Assembly (NCBI RefSeq): GCF_002007205.1
Contig: NZ_LAZS01000008.1
Location: forward strand, 1-64,000
Source: Ensifer adhaerens
Lineage (GTDB): Bacteria > Pseudomonadota > Alphaproteobacteria > Rhizobiales > Rhizobiaceae
DNA length: 64,000 nucleotides
Direction: 5' to 3'
In this document: one piece after another, positions 10,589-20,228 of the stretch
Layout: every line of letters begins with the position of its first letter
How positions within the stretch are numbered: the first letter of the stretch is position 1
Notes under the pieces: model-generated
What the model saw: the letters and a program-made list of their open reading frames with translations, nothing else
Databases searched by the model: none
Told to the model about the DNA's origin: nothing
Program-made: the position numbers and the translations under genes

Positions 10589-12037
10589 ATGGCAGTACGC
10601 GATCCGTCGCCCTCGTTGTACAACGAGGATCTGGCACCGGCCGAGGAGCGCCGGTGGGGCGCCTTCAGCATCTTCAATGTTTGGACATCCGACGTGCATA
10701 GCCTGTGGGGCTATTACCTCGCGGCGAGCCTGTTCCTGCTCTGCGGCAGCTTCGTGAATTTCGTGATCGCGATCGGTATCGGGTCGCTGGTGATCTTCTT
10801 CCTGATGAGCCTTGTCGGCAATGCGGGCGTGCGCACCGGCGTGCCCTTCCCGGTTCTCGCCCGCGCCTCCTTCGGCACCTTCGGCGCCAACGTACCCGCT
10901 CTCGTGCGAGCGGTCGTCGCCTGCTTCTGGTACGGCGCGCAGACGGCGGCTGCCTCCGGCGCGATCGTCGCGCTTCTCATTCGCAATGAAAGCATACTGG
11001 CGTTCCACCAGAACAGCCACATGCTCGGCCATTCGACGCTCGAGGTCATCTGCTACGTCGTCGTCTGGTCGCTGCAATTGCTCATCATCCAGCGCGGCAT
11101 GGAGACCGTACGCAAGTTCCAGGACTGGGCCGGCCCTGCCGTCTGGATCATGATGCTGATCCTGGCCGTCTACCTCGTCGTCAAATCGGGAACCTTCTCC
11201 TTCGGCTCGGAAATTCCGCGCGACGTGCTCATCGAAAAGACCAAGGACGCGGGCGTGCCCTGGGAGCCCGGCACCTTCCCGGCGCTGGCCGCGGTCGCCG
11301 CCACCTGGATCACCTACTTCGCAGCGCTCTATCTGAATTTCTGCGATTTCTCGCGCTATGCGACCGACGAGAAGACGCTGCGCAAGGGCAATCTCTGGGG
11401 CCTGCCGATCAACCTGCTCGCCTTCTGCCTCGTTGCCGGCGTGACGACGACCGCCGCCTTTGCCGTCTATGGCGAAGTGCTGCTGCACCCGGACCAGATT
11501 TCGGCGAAGTTCGACAGCTGGTTCCTGGCGCTGCTGGCGGCACTCACCTTTGCGGTGGCGACCCTCGGCATCAACGTGGTGGCGAACTTCGTGTCGCCCG
11601 CCTTCGACTTCGCCAACGTCTTCCCGCGGCAGATCAACTTCAAGCGCGGCGGCTACATCGCCGCCCTGATCGCCCTCATCCTCTACCCGTTCGCCCCCTG
11701 GGAGACGGGCGCTGCGCACTTCGTCAACTTCATCGGTTCGACGATGGGGCCGATCTTCGGGGTGATGATGGTGGATTATTATCTCATCCGCCGCGGACAA
11801 TTGAATGTCGAAGCGCTCTATCACGAGGACAGTGAATTCCGCTTCCAGGGCGGCTGGCACGGCAGTGCCTTCATCGCCTTGGCCGTCGGGGCGTTGTTCT
11901 CCTCGATCCTGCCGACATTCACCACCATTCTGCCCGCCTGGTGGGGAACCTATGGCTGGTTCTTCGGCGTCGCCATCGGCGGGGCGATCTACTACGTCTT
12001 AAGGATCGGCGCGCGCAAACCCGCCTTCGCTGCCTAG
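10589..12037 (+). CDS. NCS1-family nucleobase/hydantoin-type transporter
   Basis: 482 residues with about twelve membrane helices. The stretch NVWTSDVHSLWGYYLAASLF near residues 29-48 and the later ARASFGTFGANVPALVRAVVACFWYG are hallmark NCS1 (cytosine/allantoin/hydantoin permease) regions. These proteins import nucleobases or related ring compounds with sodium or protons. The start ATG at 10589 has GGAGGAAG upstream; the open frame continues back into the AraC gene but the match begins here. The substrate is unknown. The following amidase and its TetR form a separate unit. Confidence 0.9.
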   Translation: MAVRDPSPSLYNEDLAPAEERRWGAFSIFNVWTSDVHSLWGYYLAASLFLLCGSFVNFVIAIGIGSLVIFFLMSLVGNAGVRTGVPFPVLARASFGTFGANVPALVRAVVACFWYGAQTAAASGAIVALLIRNESILAFHQNSHMLGHSTLEVICYVVVWSLQLLIIQRGMETVRKFQDWAGPAVWIMMLILAVYLVVKSGTFSFGSEIPRDVLIEKTKDAGVPWEPGTFPALAAVAATWITYFAALYLNFCDFSRYATDEKTLRKGNLWGLPINLLAFCLVAGVTTTAAFAVYGEVLLHPDQISAKFDSWFLALLAALTFAVATLGINVVANFVSPAFDFANVFPRQINFKRGGYIAALIALILYPFAPWETGAAHFVNFIGSTMGPIFGVMMVDYYLIRRGQLNVEALYHEDSEFRFQGGWHGSAFIALAVGALFSSILPTFTTILPAWWGTYGWFFGVAIGGAIYYVLRIGARKPAFAA

Positions 12038-12046
12038 CTTTCGAAC

Positions 12047-12075
12047 GCCGTACCCGTCAGACGATCGGGTACGGC
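12047..12075. terminator. Bidirectional hairpin between convergent genes
   Basis: GCCGTACCCG (12047-12056) pairs perfectly with CGGGTACGGC (12066-12075) around a nine-base loop, in the gap between the NCS1 gene and the convergent hydroxylase gene. Confidence 0.7.
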
Positions 12076-12084
12076 ACCAATCTC

Positions 12085-13026
12085 TCAGGAGCCGCGCCTC
12101 GGGCGGCCAAGGATTTCACGTACCCCGTCCTTGGTGAAAGGTTGCGTCAACTGCGCCAGGAAGCCACGGGCGATCCGGCCCTTGATGCCGATGTCGGTCG
12201 AGGACGGGCGGTCGGGGTTGTAGTACGTGCCGAACAAAAGGTCCCAGACCACGACGTTCTCGCCGTAGTTCATATTGCCTTCGCGAAGGTCCTTCGAATG
12301 ATGCCAGCGGTGAAGCCGCGGCGTGCTGAAGAGATAGTCGAAGGGCCCGGTGCGCATATCGACGTTGCAATGGGTGAGAATGCCCATGAAGGCCGTGACC
12401 GCGCCGAGCCACCAGAAAACCGGGAGCGGCGCGCCGAGGCAATAGAGCGGGATTTGGCTCATTGCGATCTTGAACAGCGAATCGGCGACGTGGAAGCGGC
12501 CGGTATTGATGACCCAGAGCCGCACGACGCTGTGATGCAGCGCATGAAACCGCCAGAAGAACAGCTTTTCATGGGCGATGCGATGCGCCCAGTAGAGGCC
12601 GAATTCGGCGACGACCACGGCGAGCGCCACCTGAACCACCATCGGCCAATCGGACGGCCAGAGACCGAACGTGAGCGCTGCGAGCGGCTGCAGGATGTTG
12701 GCGGCATACATCGGGAAGACGGCGGCGATCAGGCCAGCCAGTTGCAGCAGCCCCTTCGTCGCCAGCGTGTGGCCGATATCGTTCACCGTTTCGCCGTCCG
12801 GCTGAAGCCAGCCCCGCTCGTAGGGAATGCAGCGCTCGAGAAGAAACAGAACGAAGACGGCGGCCGCATAGACCGCCGCGAATCCGACCATCGGCCTTGC
12901 GCTCGCGAACGCGTAATACGCGCCGAGCAGTCCACCGAAGAACACCAGCGGCCAGGACAGATATCCGAGCATTAACCTGAAAACTTGTCCGAGCTTCGAC
13001 ACGGTGCCTCTGCGCTCTGCCTTCAT
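12085..13026 (-). CDS. Fatty acid hydroxylase / sterol desaturase family membrane protein
   Basis: 313 residues with four or more membrane segments and the di-iron histidine boxes HRIAHE, HALHHS and HRWHH near residues 150-240. Family members hydroxylate or desaturate lipids at the cytoplasmic membrane. The ATG at 13026 overlaps the stop of the small upstream gene (TAATG) and has GGAG eight bases upstream, so the two genes are coupled. The lipid substrate is unknown; rhizobial relatives include ornithine-lipid and carotenoid-type hydroxylases. Confidence 0.87.
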   Translation of the reverse strand: MKAERRGTVSKLGQVFRLMLGYLSWPLVFFGGLLGAYYAFASARPMVGFAAVYAAAVFVLFLLERCIPYERGWLQPDGETVNDIGHTLATKGLLQLAGLIAAVFPMYAANILQPLAALTFGLWPSDWPMVVQVALAVVVAEFGLYWAHRIAHEKLFFWRFHALHHSVVRLWVINTGRFHVADSLFKIAMSQIPLYCLGAPLPVFWWLGAVTAFMGILTHCNVDMRTGPFDYLFSTPRLHRWHHSKDLREGNMNYGENVVVWDLLFGTYYNPDRPSSTDIGIKGRIARGFLAQLTQPFTKDGVREILGRPRRGS

Positions 13027-13337
13027 TAACGACGCTCCATCCATTCCAGCAGTTCCCGGCATGTGCGCGGCCGGCCGTCGCTGACGCGGCCGTCGCTACA
13101 TGCATCCAGGCGATGGTCCTCCTCGGACCAGCCACCGCTTTTTCCATGCCCGTACATGCGCCTGATCTCGGCGCAGGTTCGCGGCTTTCCATCACTTAGC
13201 CGACCATCACGACAGGGATCGTACAGAGGTTGCACGGCCCGATACGGATTGTCCGCAATCCACACTCCGTTTTCATCGGCATGGCTTGGGCCCACACCGA
13301 AAAGGATCAACCACATGGGTAAAATGGCCAGGCGCAT
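13026..13337 (-). CDS. Small secreted protein with a duplicated Cys-containing motif
   Basis: 103 residues. I start at the ATG at 13337 because AAGGA lies nine bases upstream and it gives a clean signal peptide (MRLAILPMWLILFGVGPSHA). The mature part contains two copies of one motif: DPCRDGRLSDGKPRTCAEI and DACSDGRVSDGRPRTCREL, each with two cysteines eleven to twelve residues apart. I do not recognise the family. It is coupled to the lipid hydroxylase gene by a TAATG overlap, so a role in the periplasm or envelope is plausible. Confidence 0.8.
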   Translation of the reverse strand: MRLAILPMWLILFGVGPSHADENGVWIADNPYRAVQPLYDPCRDGRLSDGKPRTCAEIRRMYGHGKSGGWSEEDHRLDACSDGRVSDGRPRTCRELLEWMERR

Positions 13338-13447
13338 CGACAACGTCCTTTGTTGAAACGTTGCCACGAGCTTTGCGGGGGGTGAGTTGCACCAGCATTG
13401 CAGGAGACGGGAAGATGCAATCAGACGCTCGGCGATGCAACCGTTCA

Positions 13448-13490
13448 TTGACGACGAAAAGAGAATCTATCATTCTCTTTTCGTCGTCAA
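13448..13490. repeat. Perfect 19-bp inverted repeat next to the amidase ribosome site
   Basis: TTGACGACGAAAAGAGAAT (13448-13466) and its exact reverse complement (13472-13490) are separated by CTATC. The right arm ends where the amidase Shine-Dalgarno AAGGAAG begins, 14 bases before the ATG at 13505. It could be the operator of the TetR protein encoded after the amidase, an RNA hairpin that hides the ribosome site, or a terminator-like stem for either strand. Confidence 0.85.
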
Positions 13491-13504
13491 AGGAAGCTGA
13501 ACAA

Positions 13505-14974
13505 ATGAGCGCCTCCATTCTCGAACTCCCGCAACAGGAATCGCACGGCCTTTCCGCGTTGGACGCCACAGAACAAGCCCATCTCGTTTCGACGGGGCAA
13601 GCCTCGCCGCTCGAACTCGTCGATGCCGCCATTCAGCGGATCGAGCGGCTCGAGCCGCGCATCAACGCTCTCGCATCCATGGATTTCGATCTCGCGCGCA
13701 AACGCGCCAGGGATCTGCGGCCGCAGGCGCATATGCCGTTCCCGGGCGTGCCGACCCTGCTTAAGGACCTGCTGGCCTATCCGTGCCACCCGGCCGGCTT
13801 CGGCTCGCGCCTGCTCAAGGGACAACCCGCTCCAGGCGGATCGGATTATACGGACGCGCTCGACAGGGCCGGGCTGATCGTCCTTGGAAAGACGACGACA
13901 TCGGAGTTCGGACTGCTCGGCACGACCGAGACCCTCGCCCATGGCGCGACCCGCAATCCCTGGAATTTCTCCCTTTCGACCGGCGGCTCGTCGGGCGGCG
14001 CGGTGGCAGCCGTCGCCTCCGGCATGGTGCCGGTCGCCCACGCGTCCGACGGTGGCGGCTCGATCCGCGGCCCCTCGTCCTTCTGCGGGCTTTTCGGTTT
14101 CAAGCCGAGCCGTGAGCGGACAGTGAATGCCGGTCTGCCGCCGACCATGCCGACGGCGCGGCTGATCAGCGATCATTGCGTCAGCCGTTCCGTGCGCGAC
14201 AGCGCCGCGTGGCTGGCCGTAACCGAACGGTGGGACCCGGCGCGGGTGCTGCCTGCGATCGACGATATGCGCCGCGGCCCGCAGAAGCGGCTGCGGATCG
14301 GCGTCTATCGGCACGATGCTTTTGGCAGCGGCGTGTCCGAAGCGGCCGAAGACGCTCTGAAGACCGCCATCTCCGTTTGCGAAGCGCTCGGCCATGACGT
14401 CATTGCGTGTGACGGCCCCGACGTCAACGCGCCGGAAACCAGCCGCGCCTTCTTCAATCTGACGGGAATTGTTCTTTCCGGTCTGTTCGACCAGATCGCG
14501 GCCGCGATGGGCGGCGCTTTCGATAAGACCCAGTTCGAGCCTTACACCGTCGAGCTCGTCCGCCGCGCCAGGCTGCTACCGGAGGCGGCAATTGCCGAAG
14601 CGATCGGCGTGACGATGAGGGCCGAGGCGAGCGCAAATCAGACGATCTCCGCCTATGACGTGCTGCTTTCGCCCACCGTTCCCTTCACGGCCTTTCCGCT
14701 TGGAACGGAGGGCCCGACCGAGGATCCAGACCACCTCATTGCCTTCACCGAACGCCTTGCCGGCTTTACCAACGTGGCTTCCTTCGCCGGCTGGCCCGCC
14801 ATGTCGGTGCCGTTTCACTGGTCGCACGAGGGACTGCCGATCGGCTGCCACCTCGCTGCGGCGACAGGCGAGGACGCGCTGCTCTTGTCGCTTGCCTTCC
14901 AGCTGGAAGAGGCAGCACCGTGGCAGCCGCGACTCACGGAACTTTCAGAAAGGCTCTCATGCCTCAGCGCTTGA
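13505..14974 (+). CDS. Amidase signature family hydrolase
   Basis: 489 residues. The Ser-cisSer-Lys triad is visible: Lys87 in PTLLKDLL, cis-Ser in [14 protein letters not shown] at 160-172, and nucleophile Ser186 in SDGGGSIR. It hydrolyses an amide, probably a small aromatic or aliphatic one. The start ATG at 13505 has AAGGAAG upstream; the longer open frame crosses the 19-bp inverted repeat and is unlikely to be translated. The TetR gene begins inside its last codons, so the two form an operon. Confidence 0.93.
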   Translation: MSASILELPQQESHGLSALDATEQAHLVSTGQASPLELVDAAIQRIERLEPRINALASMDFDLARKRARDLRPQAHMPFPGVPTLLKDLLAYPCHPAGFGSRLLKGQPAPGGSDYTDALDRAGLIVLGKTTTSEFGLLGTTETLAHGATRNPWNFSLSTGGSSGGAVAAVASGMVPVAHASDGGGSIRGPSSFCGLFGFKPSRERTVNAGLPPTMPTARLISDHCVSRSVRDSAAWLAVTERWDPARVLPAIDDMRRGPQKRLRIGVYRHDAFGSGVSEAAEDALKTAISVCEALGHDVIACDGPDVNAPETSRAFFNLTGIVLSGLFDQIAAAMGGAFDKTQFEPYTVELVRRARLLPEAAIAEAIGVTMRAEASANQTISAYDVLLSPTVPFTAFPLGTEGPTEDPDHLIAFTERLAGFTNVASFAGWPAMSVPFHWSHEGLPIGCHLAAATGEDALLLSLAFQLEEAAPWQPRLTELSERLSCLSA

Positions 14975-15603
14975 AGCAGGAAATGCGAGAAGGCCTGCTG
15001 GCGGCGGCCGCGGCGGTGTTTGCCGAACAAGGTTTCGAAAGAGCGAAGCTCGCTGACGTCGCCCAACGTGCAGGCACCAGCCCCAGCAACATCTACAAAT
15101 ACTTCACCGACAAGGAAGCTCTCTTCCACGAGATCGTGACACCGGCGCTCGCCGGACAACTACTGCGCTTGCTGCGTGCCCGCATTCGGGAACTGCGTTC
15201 GGTCGGCAACTGGCTGGAAGCCGATGCCGGCGGCTCGGTGCGCGCGCGGGCGCTGCTCGCCTTCTGGATCGAACAGCGCCTCGTTGTCCTCACCTTGCTT
15301 CGCGGCGCAGAAGGCACACGCTACGCCCATGTCAGGGGCCTGATGATCCGCGAGATGGTCCGGCTTGCATCGCTCTATTTGACCGACACGCAGGGCGCTG
15401 CCGCGCTGTCGCCTTTGATGCGTTTCATGCTGGAGCGCACCTTTACGCGAACCGTCGACACCATCGCCGACACGCTCGCCGTTTATGACGATCCACCATC
15501 CATAGGGGCGGCGATCGACCTCTTCTGGCGCTACCAACTCGCCGGGTTGCAGTCGCTGATGGCGCCAAACGGGCACGGACCCGAGGATCAGTCGTCCGAA
15601 TAG
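14959..15603 (+). CDS. TetR-family transcriptional regulator
   Basis: 214 residues. The N-terminal HTH reads VFAEQGFERAKLADVAQRAGTSPSNIYKYFTDKEALF (residues about 18-54), the classic TetR form; the rest is a ligand-binding helical domain. The ATG at 14959 overlaps the amidase end by 16 bases and has AGAAAGG upstream. It probably represses the amidase operon through the inverted repeat at 13448-13490. Its 3' end overlaps the convergent oxidoreductase gene by 16 bases. Confidence 0.9.
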   Translation: MPQRLKQEMREGLLAAAAAVFAEQGFERAKLADVAQRAGTSPSNIYKYFTDKEALFHEIVTPALAGQLLRLLRARIRELRSVGNWLEADAGGSVRARALLAFWIEQRLVVLTLLRGAEGTRYAHVRGLMIREMVRLASLYLTDTQGAAALSPLMRFMLERTFTRTVDTIADTLAVYDDPPSIGAAIDLFWRYQLAGLQSLMAPNGHGPEDQSSE

Positions 15604-16250
15604 CGCTCCTCGCGCCACGGATCGCCGCGCATGTGATAACCGTTCCGCTCCCAGAAGCCGGGCATGTCGCCTTCGCGAAAGTCGATGCGCGTCAGCCACT
15701 TGGCGCTCTTCCACAAATAGAGGTGCGGAACGATGAGCCGCATAGGCCCGCCATGGGTGCGGCTGATCGGCTGGCCCTCCCAGTCGGTCGCAAGGATTGC
15801 GTCTTCGGCGGCAAAATCCTCGAGCGGCAGGTTGGTCGTATAGCCGTCGTAGCTCGTCAGCATGACGTGGCTCGCTTCAAGCTTCGGCATCACGTAGTCC
15901 AGGAGGTCGCGGGTCGCGACACCCTGCCAGCGATTGTCGTAGCGCGACCAGGTCGTGACGCAATGCATGTCCGAGAGCCTGTCGCTTTGCGGCAGCGCCT
16001 TGAAGGCGGCCCAGTCGAGCGAAAGGGGATGTTCGATTTGGCCGGTGATGTCGAGCCGCCAGCTTTCCGTCCGAATGATCGGCTGCTGGCCGAGGTCGAG
16101 CACCGGCCAGTCCTTGACCAGATGCTGGCCAGGTGGCAGGCGCTCATCCTCCGGCCGGGTGACCCGCCCGGTCAGGAACTTGCCGTCGGCGGCCCAGCGC
16201 CGCTTCGTCGTCGTGAGCTTGGTTTCCGGCGGATGCGCGTCGTCGGTCAT
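15588..16250 (-). CDS. Molybdopterin-binding sulfite-oxidase-like oxidoreductase
   Basis: 220 residues, a single oxidoreductase molybdopterin-binding domain. The molybdenum-ligand cysteine is in DMHCVTTWSRYDNRW near residue 97, followed by ISRTHGGPMRLIVPHLYLWKSAKW, typical of the sulfite oxidase/MsrP superfamily. It is shorter than MsrP (about 320) and has no Tat signal, so it looks like the cytosolic stand-alone type. The reaction is unknown. Confidence 0.88.
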   Translation of the reverse strand: MTDDAHPPETKLTTTKRRWAADGKFLTGRVTRPEDERLPPGQHLVKDWPVLDLGQQPIIRTESWRLDITGQIEHPLSLDWAAFKALPQSDRLSDMHCVTTWSRYDNRWQGVATRDLLDYVMPKLEASHVMLTSYDGYTTNLPLEDFAAEDAILATDWEGQPISRTHGGPMRLIVPHLYLWKSAKWLTRIDFREGDMPGFWERNGYHMRGDPWREERYSDD

Positions 16251-16338
16251 GATGTTCTGCTCCCCAGCCCGAATTCACTCGCCAAGTGGGAATAAAAAGG
16301 GCAGCGCCGCGCAACGTCAAGCACCGGCCTTGGCCGTG

Positions 16339-17094
16339 CTACCTGAGAACCACACGCAGCGCCGCCTGCGTCTCCTTGAGCAGCGGCAGGTAGCGCTCCA
16401 CCATGTCGGCTGCGGCCACGTGCGCCGCCGGCGCGCCGATGTTGAGCGCCGCGACGATGCGGCCGCGGTCGTTTTCGAGCGGCACGGCGATCGAGCAGAG
16501 ACCAAGCTCCAGTTCCTGGTCGATCAGCGCATAGCCCTGCTCGCGCACGCGGCGGAACTCGGCGATCAGATCCTCGGGATCGGTTTTCGTATAGGGCGTG
16601 TTCGCCTTGAGGTTCGAACGCGAAAGGATCTCCCGCGCCTCGTGCTCCGGAAGCGCCGCGAGCCACACGCGCCCCATGGAGGCGCAATAGGCCGGCAGGC
16701 GCGAACCGGTCGTCAGGTTGATCGACATCACCCGCTTCTGCGAGGCGCGGGCGATGTAGACGATCTCCGTGCCATCGAGCACCGAGGCCGAGGCGCTCTG
16801 CCCGGCGCGATCCGAGAGGTGGTCGAGATAGGGCTGGATGATCGTCGGAAGCGGCGTTGCCGAAAGATAGGCATGGCCGAGGCGCAGGATCTTCGGCGTC
16901 AGCGCGAAGAACTTGCCGTCGTAGTCTGCGTAGCCGAGTTCGGAGAGGGTCAGGAGCGAGCGCCGGACTGTCGCCCGGTCGAGGCCGGTGATCTTCGACG
17001 CCTCGGCGATCGACAGCTTCGGCCGCGTTTCGTCGAAGGCCTCGATCACCGTCAGACCCCGCGCAAACCCACTGACGAAATCGGTTTCGCGCAT
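16339..17094 (-). CDS. pcaR: IclR-family regulator of the beta-ketoadipate pathway
   Basis: 251 residues. An N-terminal winged HTH (SIAEASKITGLDRATVRRSLLTLSELGY, residues about 28-56) is followed by the IclR effector domain. It matches the PcaR/PcaU/PobR subgroup. The ATG at 17094 is chosen because GGGAGG lies five bases upstream. It is divergent from pcaIJF with a long dyad in between; in Sinorhizobium meliloti the IclR protein PcaR activates pcaIJF in response to beta-ketoadipate, and the same is inferred here. Confidence 0.9.
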   Translation of the reverse strand: MRETDFVSGFARGLTVIEAFDETRPKLSIAEASKITGLDRATVRRSLLTLSELGYADYDGKFFALTPKILRLGHAYLSATPLPTIIQPYLDHLSDRAGQSASASVLDGTEIVYIARASQKRVMSINLTTGSRLPAYCASMGRVWLAALPEHEAREILSRSNLKANTPYTKTDPEDLIAEFRRVREQGYALIDQELELGLCSIAVPLENDRGRIVAALNIGAPAAHVAAADMVERYLPLLKETQAALRVVLR

Positions 17095-17122
17095 CCATGC
17101 CTCCCATATCACGCTATTCGAG

Positions 17123-17161
17123 TTTGTGCGATATACGAACAAAAGTCAAATATCGCACAAA
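17123..17161. promoter_or_regulatory. Long dyad between pcaR and pcaI, probable PcaR operator
   Basis: TTTGTGCGATAT (17123-17134) and ATATCGCACAAA (17150-17161) are exact inverted 12-mers separated by 15 bp (centre-to-centre 27 bp). The site lies 28 bases upstream of the pcaR start and about 100 bases upstream of pcaI. Confidence 0.7.
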
Positions 17162-17263
17162 TTATTTGACCGATCTCATCGATCGGCGCTTATTGACATG
17201 CGGAAGAGGAAGGCGACCGCCGCCCGATGGCGCGCAAGCAGCCCCAACGACAAGAGAGGAAAC

Positions 17264-18124
17264 ATGGCGAAGATCGTTTCGCTCGCCGAGGCCGTCGGCG
17301 ACAATGTCAGGGATGGCGACACCGTCGCCATGGAAGGCTTCACCCATCTGATCCCCTATGCCGCCGGCCATGAGGTGATCCGCCAGGGTCGCAAGGACCT
17401 CTATCTGGTGCGCATGACGCCGGACATTCTCTACGACCAGCTGATCGGCGTGGGTGCGGCGCGTGGCATGAAATTCTCTTGGGGTGGCAACCCCGGCGTC
17501 GGCTCGCTGCACCGCTTCCGCGACGCCGTCGAAAACCAGTGGCCGCGACCGATCGAGATCGAAGAACATTCGCACGCCGCCATGGCCAACGCCTATGAGG
17601 CAGGGGCTGCCAACCTGCCTTTCGCGACGCTGCGCGGTTACATCGGCGCCGACCTGCCGAAGGTGAACCCCAACATCAAGTCGGTCACCTGCCCCTTCAC
17701 CGGCGAAGTGCTGGCCGCCGTGCCGGCGATCCGCCCCGATGTCACGATCATCCATGCGCAGCGCGCCGACAGGAAAGGCAACGTGCTGATCGAAGGCATC
17801 GTCGGCGTGCAGAAGGAGGCGGTTCTTGCCGCCAAGCGCTCAATCGTCACGGTCGAGGAGATCGTCGACGAACTCGACCCGCCGTCGCCCAATTCCCTGG
17901 TGCTGCCGAGCTGGGCGGTCACGTCCGTTGCTCACGTTCCGGGCGGCGCCTTCCCGTCCTATGCGCATGGCTATTATCCGCGCTCCAACGCCTTCTACAT
18001 CGGCTGGGACGAGATCGCCCGCGACCGCGACAGCTTCACCGCCTGGATCAAGCAAAACGTCCTGGAGGCGAAACCCGAAGACTTCGCCAAGCACGCCGGC
18101 AACAAGCCGGCCAAAGCGGCCTGA
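17264..18124 (+). CDS. pcaI: 3-oxoadipate CoA-transferase subunit A
   Basis: 286 residues, CoA transferase family I alpha subunit. With PcaJ it moves CoA from succinyl-CoA to 3-oxoadipate. The glycine-rich stretch MKFSWGGNPGVGSLHRF and the DGDTVAMEGFTHLIPYAAGHEVIR start are typical of the rhizobial long PcaI type. AGAGAGGAAAC lies before the ATG at 17264; the longer open frame upstream crosses the regulatory region. It is first in the pcaIJF operon. Confidence 0.95.
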   Translation: MAKIVSLAEAVGDNVRDGDTVAMEGFTHLIPYAAGHEVIRQGRKDLYLVRMTPDILYDQLIGVGAARGMKFSWGGNPGVGSLHRFRDAVENQWPRPIEIEEHSHAAMANAYEAGAANLPFATLRGYIGADLPKVNPNIKSVTCPFTGEVLAAVPAIRPDVTIIHAQRADRKGNVLIEGIVGVQKEAVLAAKRSIVTVEEIVDELDPPSPNSLVLPSWAVTSVAHVPGGAFPSYAHGYYPRSNAFYIGWDEIARDRDSFTAWIKQNVLEAKPEDFAKHAGNKPAKAA

Positions 18125-18135
18125 GGGAGGATAGG

Positions 18136-18917
18136 ATGAGCGATTTTACCCCCACTGAAATGATGACGATTGCCGCCGCCCGGGCGCTTTCGAACGACGA
18201 CGTCTGCTTCGTTGGCATCGGTGCGCCTTCGGCCGCCTGCAACGTCGCGCGGCTGACCCATGCGCCGGATATCACGCTGATCTACGAGAGCGGCACGGTC
18301 GGAACCAAGCCGGACGTGCTGCCGCTCTCGATCGGCGACGGCGAACTCTGCGACACCGCGCTCTTTACCGTCTCGGTGCCCGAAATGTTCCGTTATTGGC
18401 TGCAGGGTGGCCGCATCACCACCGGCTTCCTCGGCGGCGCCCAGATCGACAGGTTCGCCAATCTCAACACCACGGTCGTCGGCCCGTATGACCATCCGAA
18501 GGTGCGACTACCGGGCGGCGGCGGCGCGCCGGAGATCGCCTCCAATTGTGGCCGCATCTTCATCACCATGGCGCTGTCGAAGCGTGGTTTCGTCGAGAAG
18601 CTGCCCTTCATCACCTCCATGGGCCATGGCGAAGGCGGCAATCACCGCGAACGGCTGGGCATGAAGACCAAGGGGCCGACCCGCGTCATTACCGACCTCT
18701 GCATCCTCGAACCGGATCCGCAAACCAAGGAACTGACAGTCGTTTCGATCCATCCGGGCGTTACCCGCGAGCAGATCGTCGAGAATTGCGGCTGGACGAT
18801 CAAGTTCGCCGATCAAGTCATCGAAACCCCGCCGCCGACGGCGCTGGAACTGACGACCCTTCGCGACATCAATGCCCGCACCAAGAAGGCGCATCAGGGC
18901 AACAAGGAGGCTGCGTG

Positions 18918-18918
<1 letters not shown>
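18136..18918 (+). CDS. pcaJ: 3-oxoadipate CoA-transferase subunit B
   Basis: 260 residues, CoA transferase beta subunit. The catalytic glutamate is in IYESGTVGTKP near residue 51, the position where family I transferases form the acyl-glutamate. It starts 11 bases after pcaI with a GGAGGATAGG site, and its stop overlaps the pcaF start (TGATG). Confidence 0.95.
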
Positions 18919-20123
<1,205 letters not shown>

Positions 20124-20145
20124 CCACGGAAAAAGTACGAAACGC

Positions 20146-20184
20146 AAAGAGCCCGGCCTGTTTCCAAAGCCGAGCTCTTTGCTT
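20146..20184 (+). terminator. Terminator after pcaIJF
   Basis: AAAGAGCCCGGC (20146-20157) pairs with GCCGAGCTCTTT (20169-20180) with one mismatch, followed by GCTTTT. It ends the pca operon and faces the convergent GH42 gene. Confidence 0.75.
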
Positions 20185-20228
20185 TTAGGTGCTACCGGTC
20201 GGTCGGCGGGCGATAACCCGCCTTCCGA

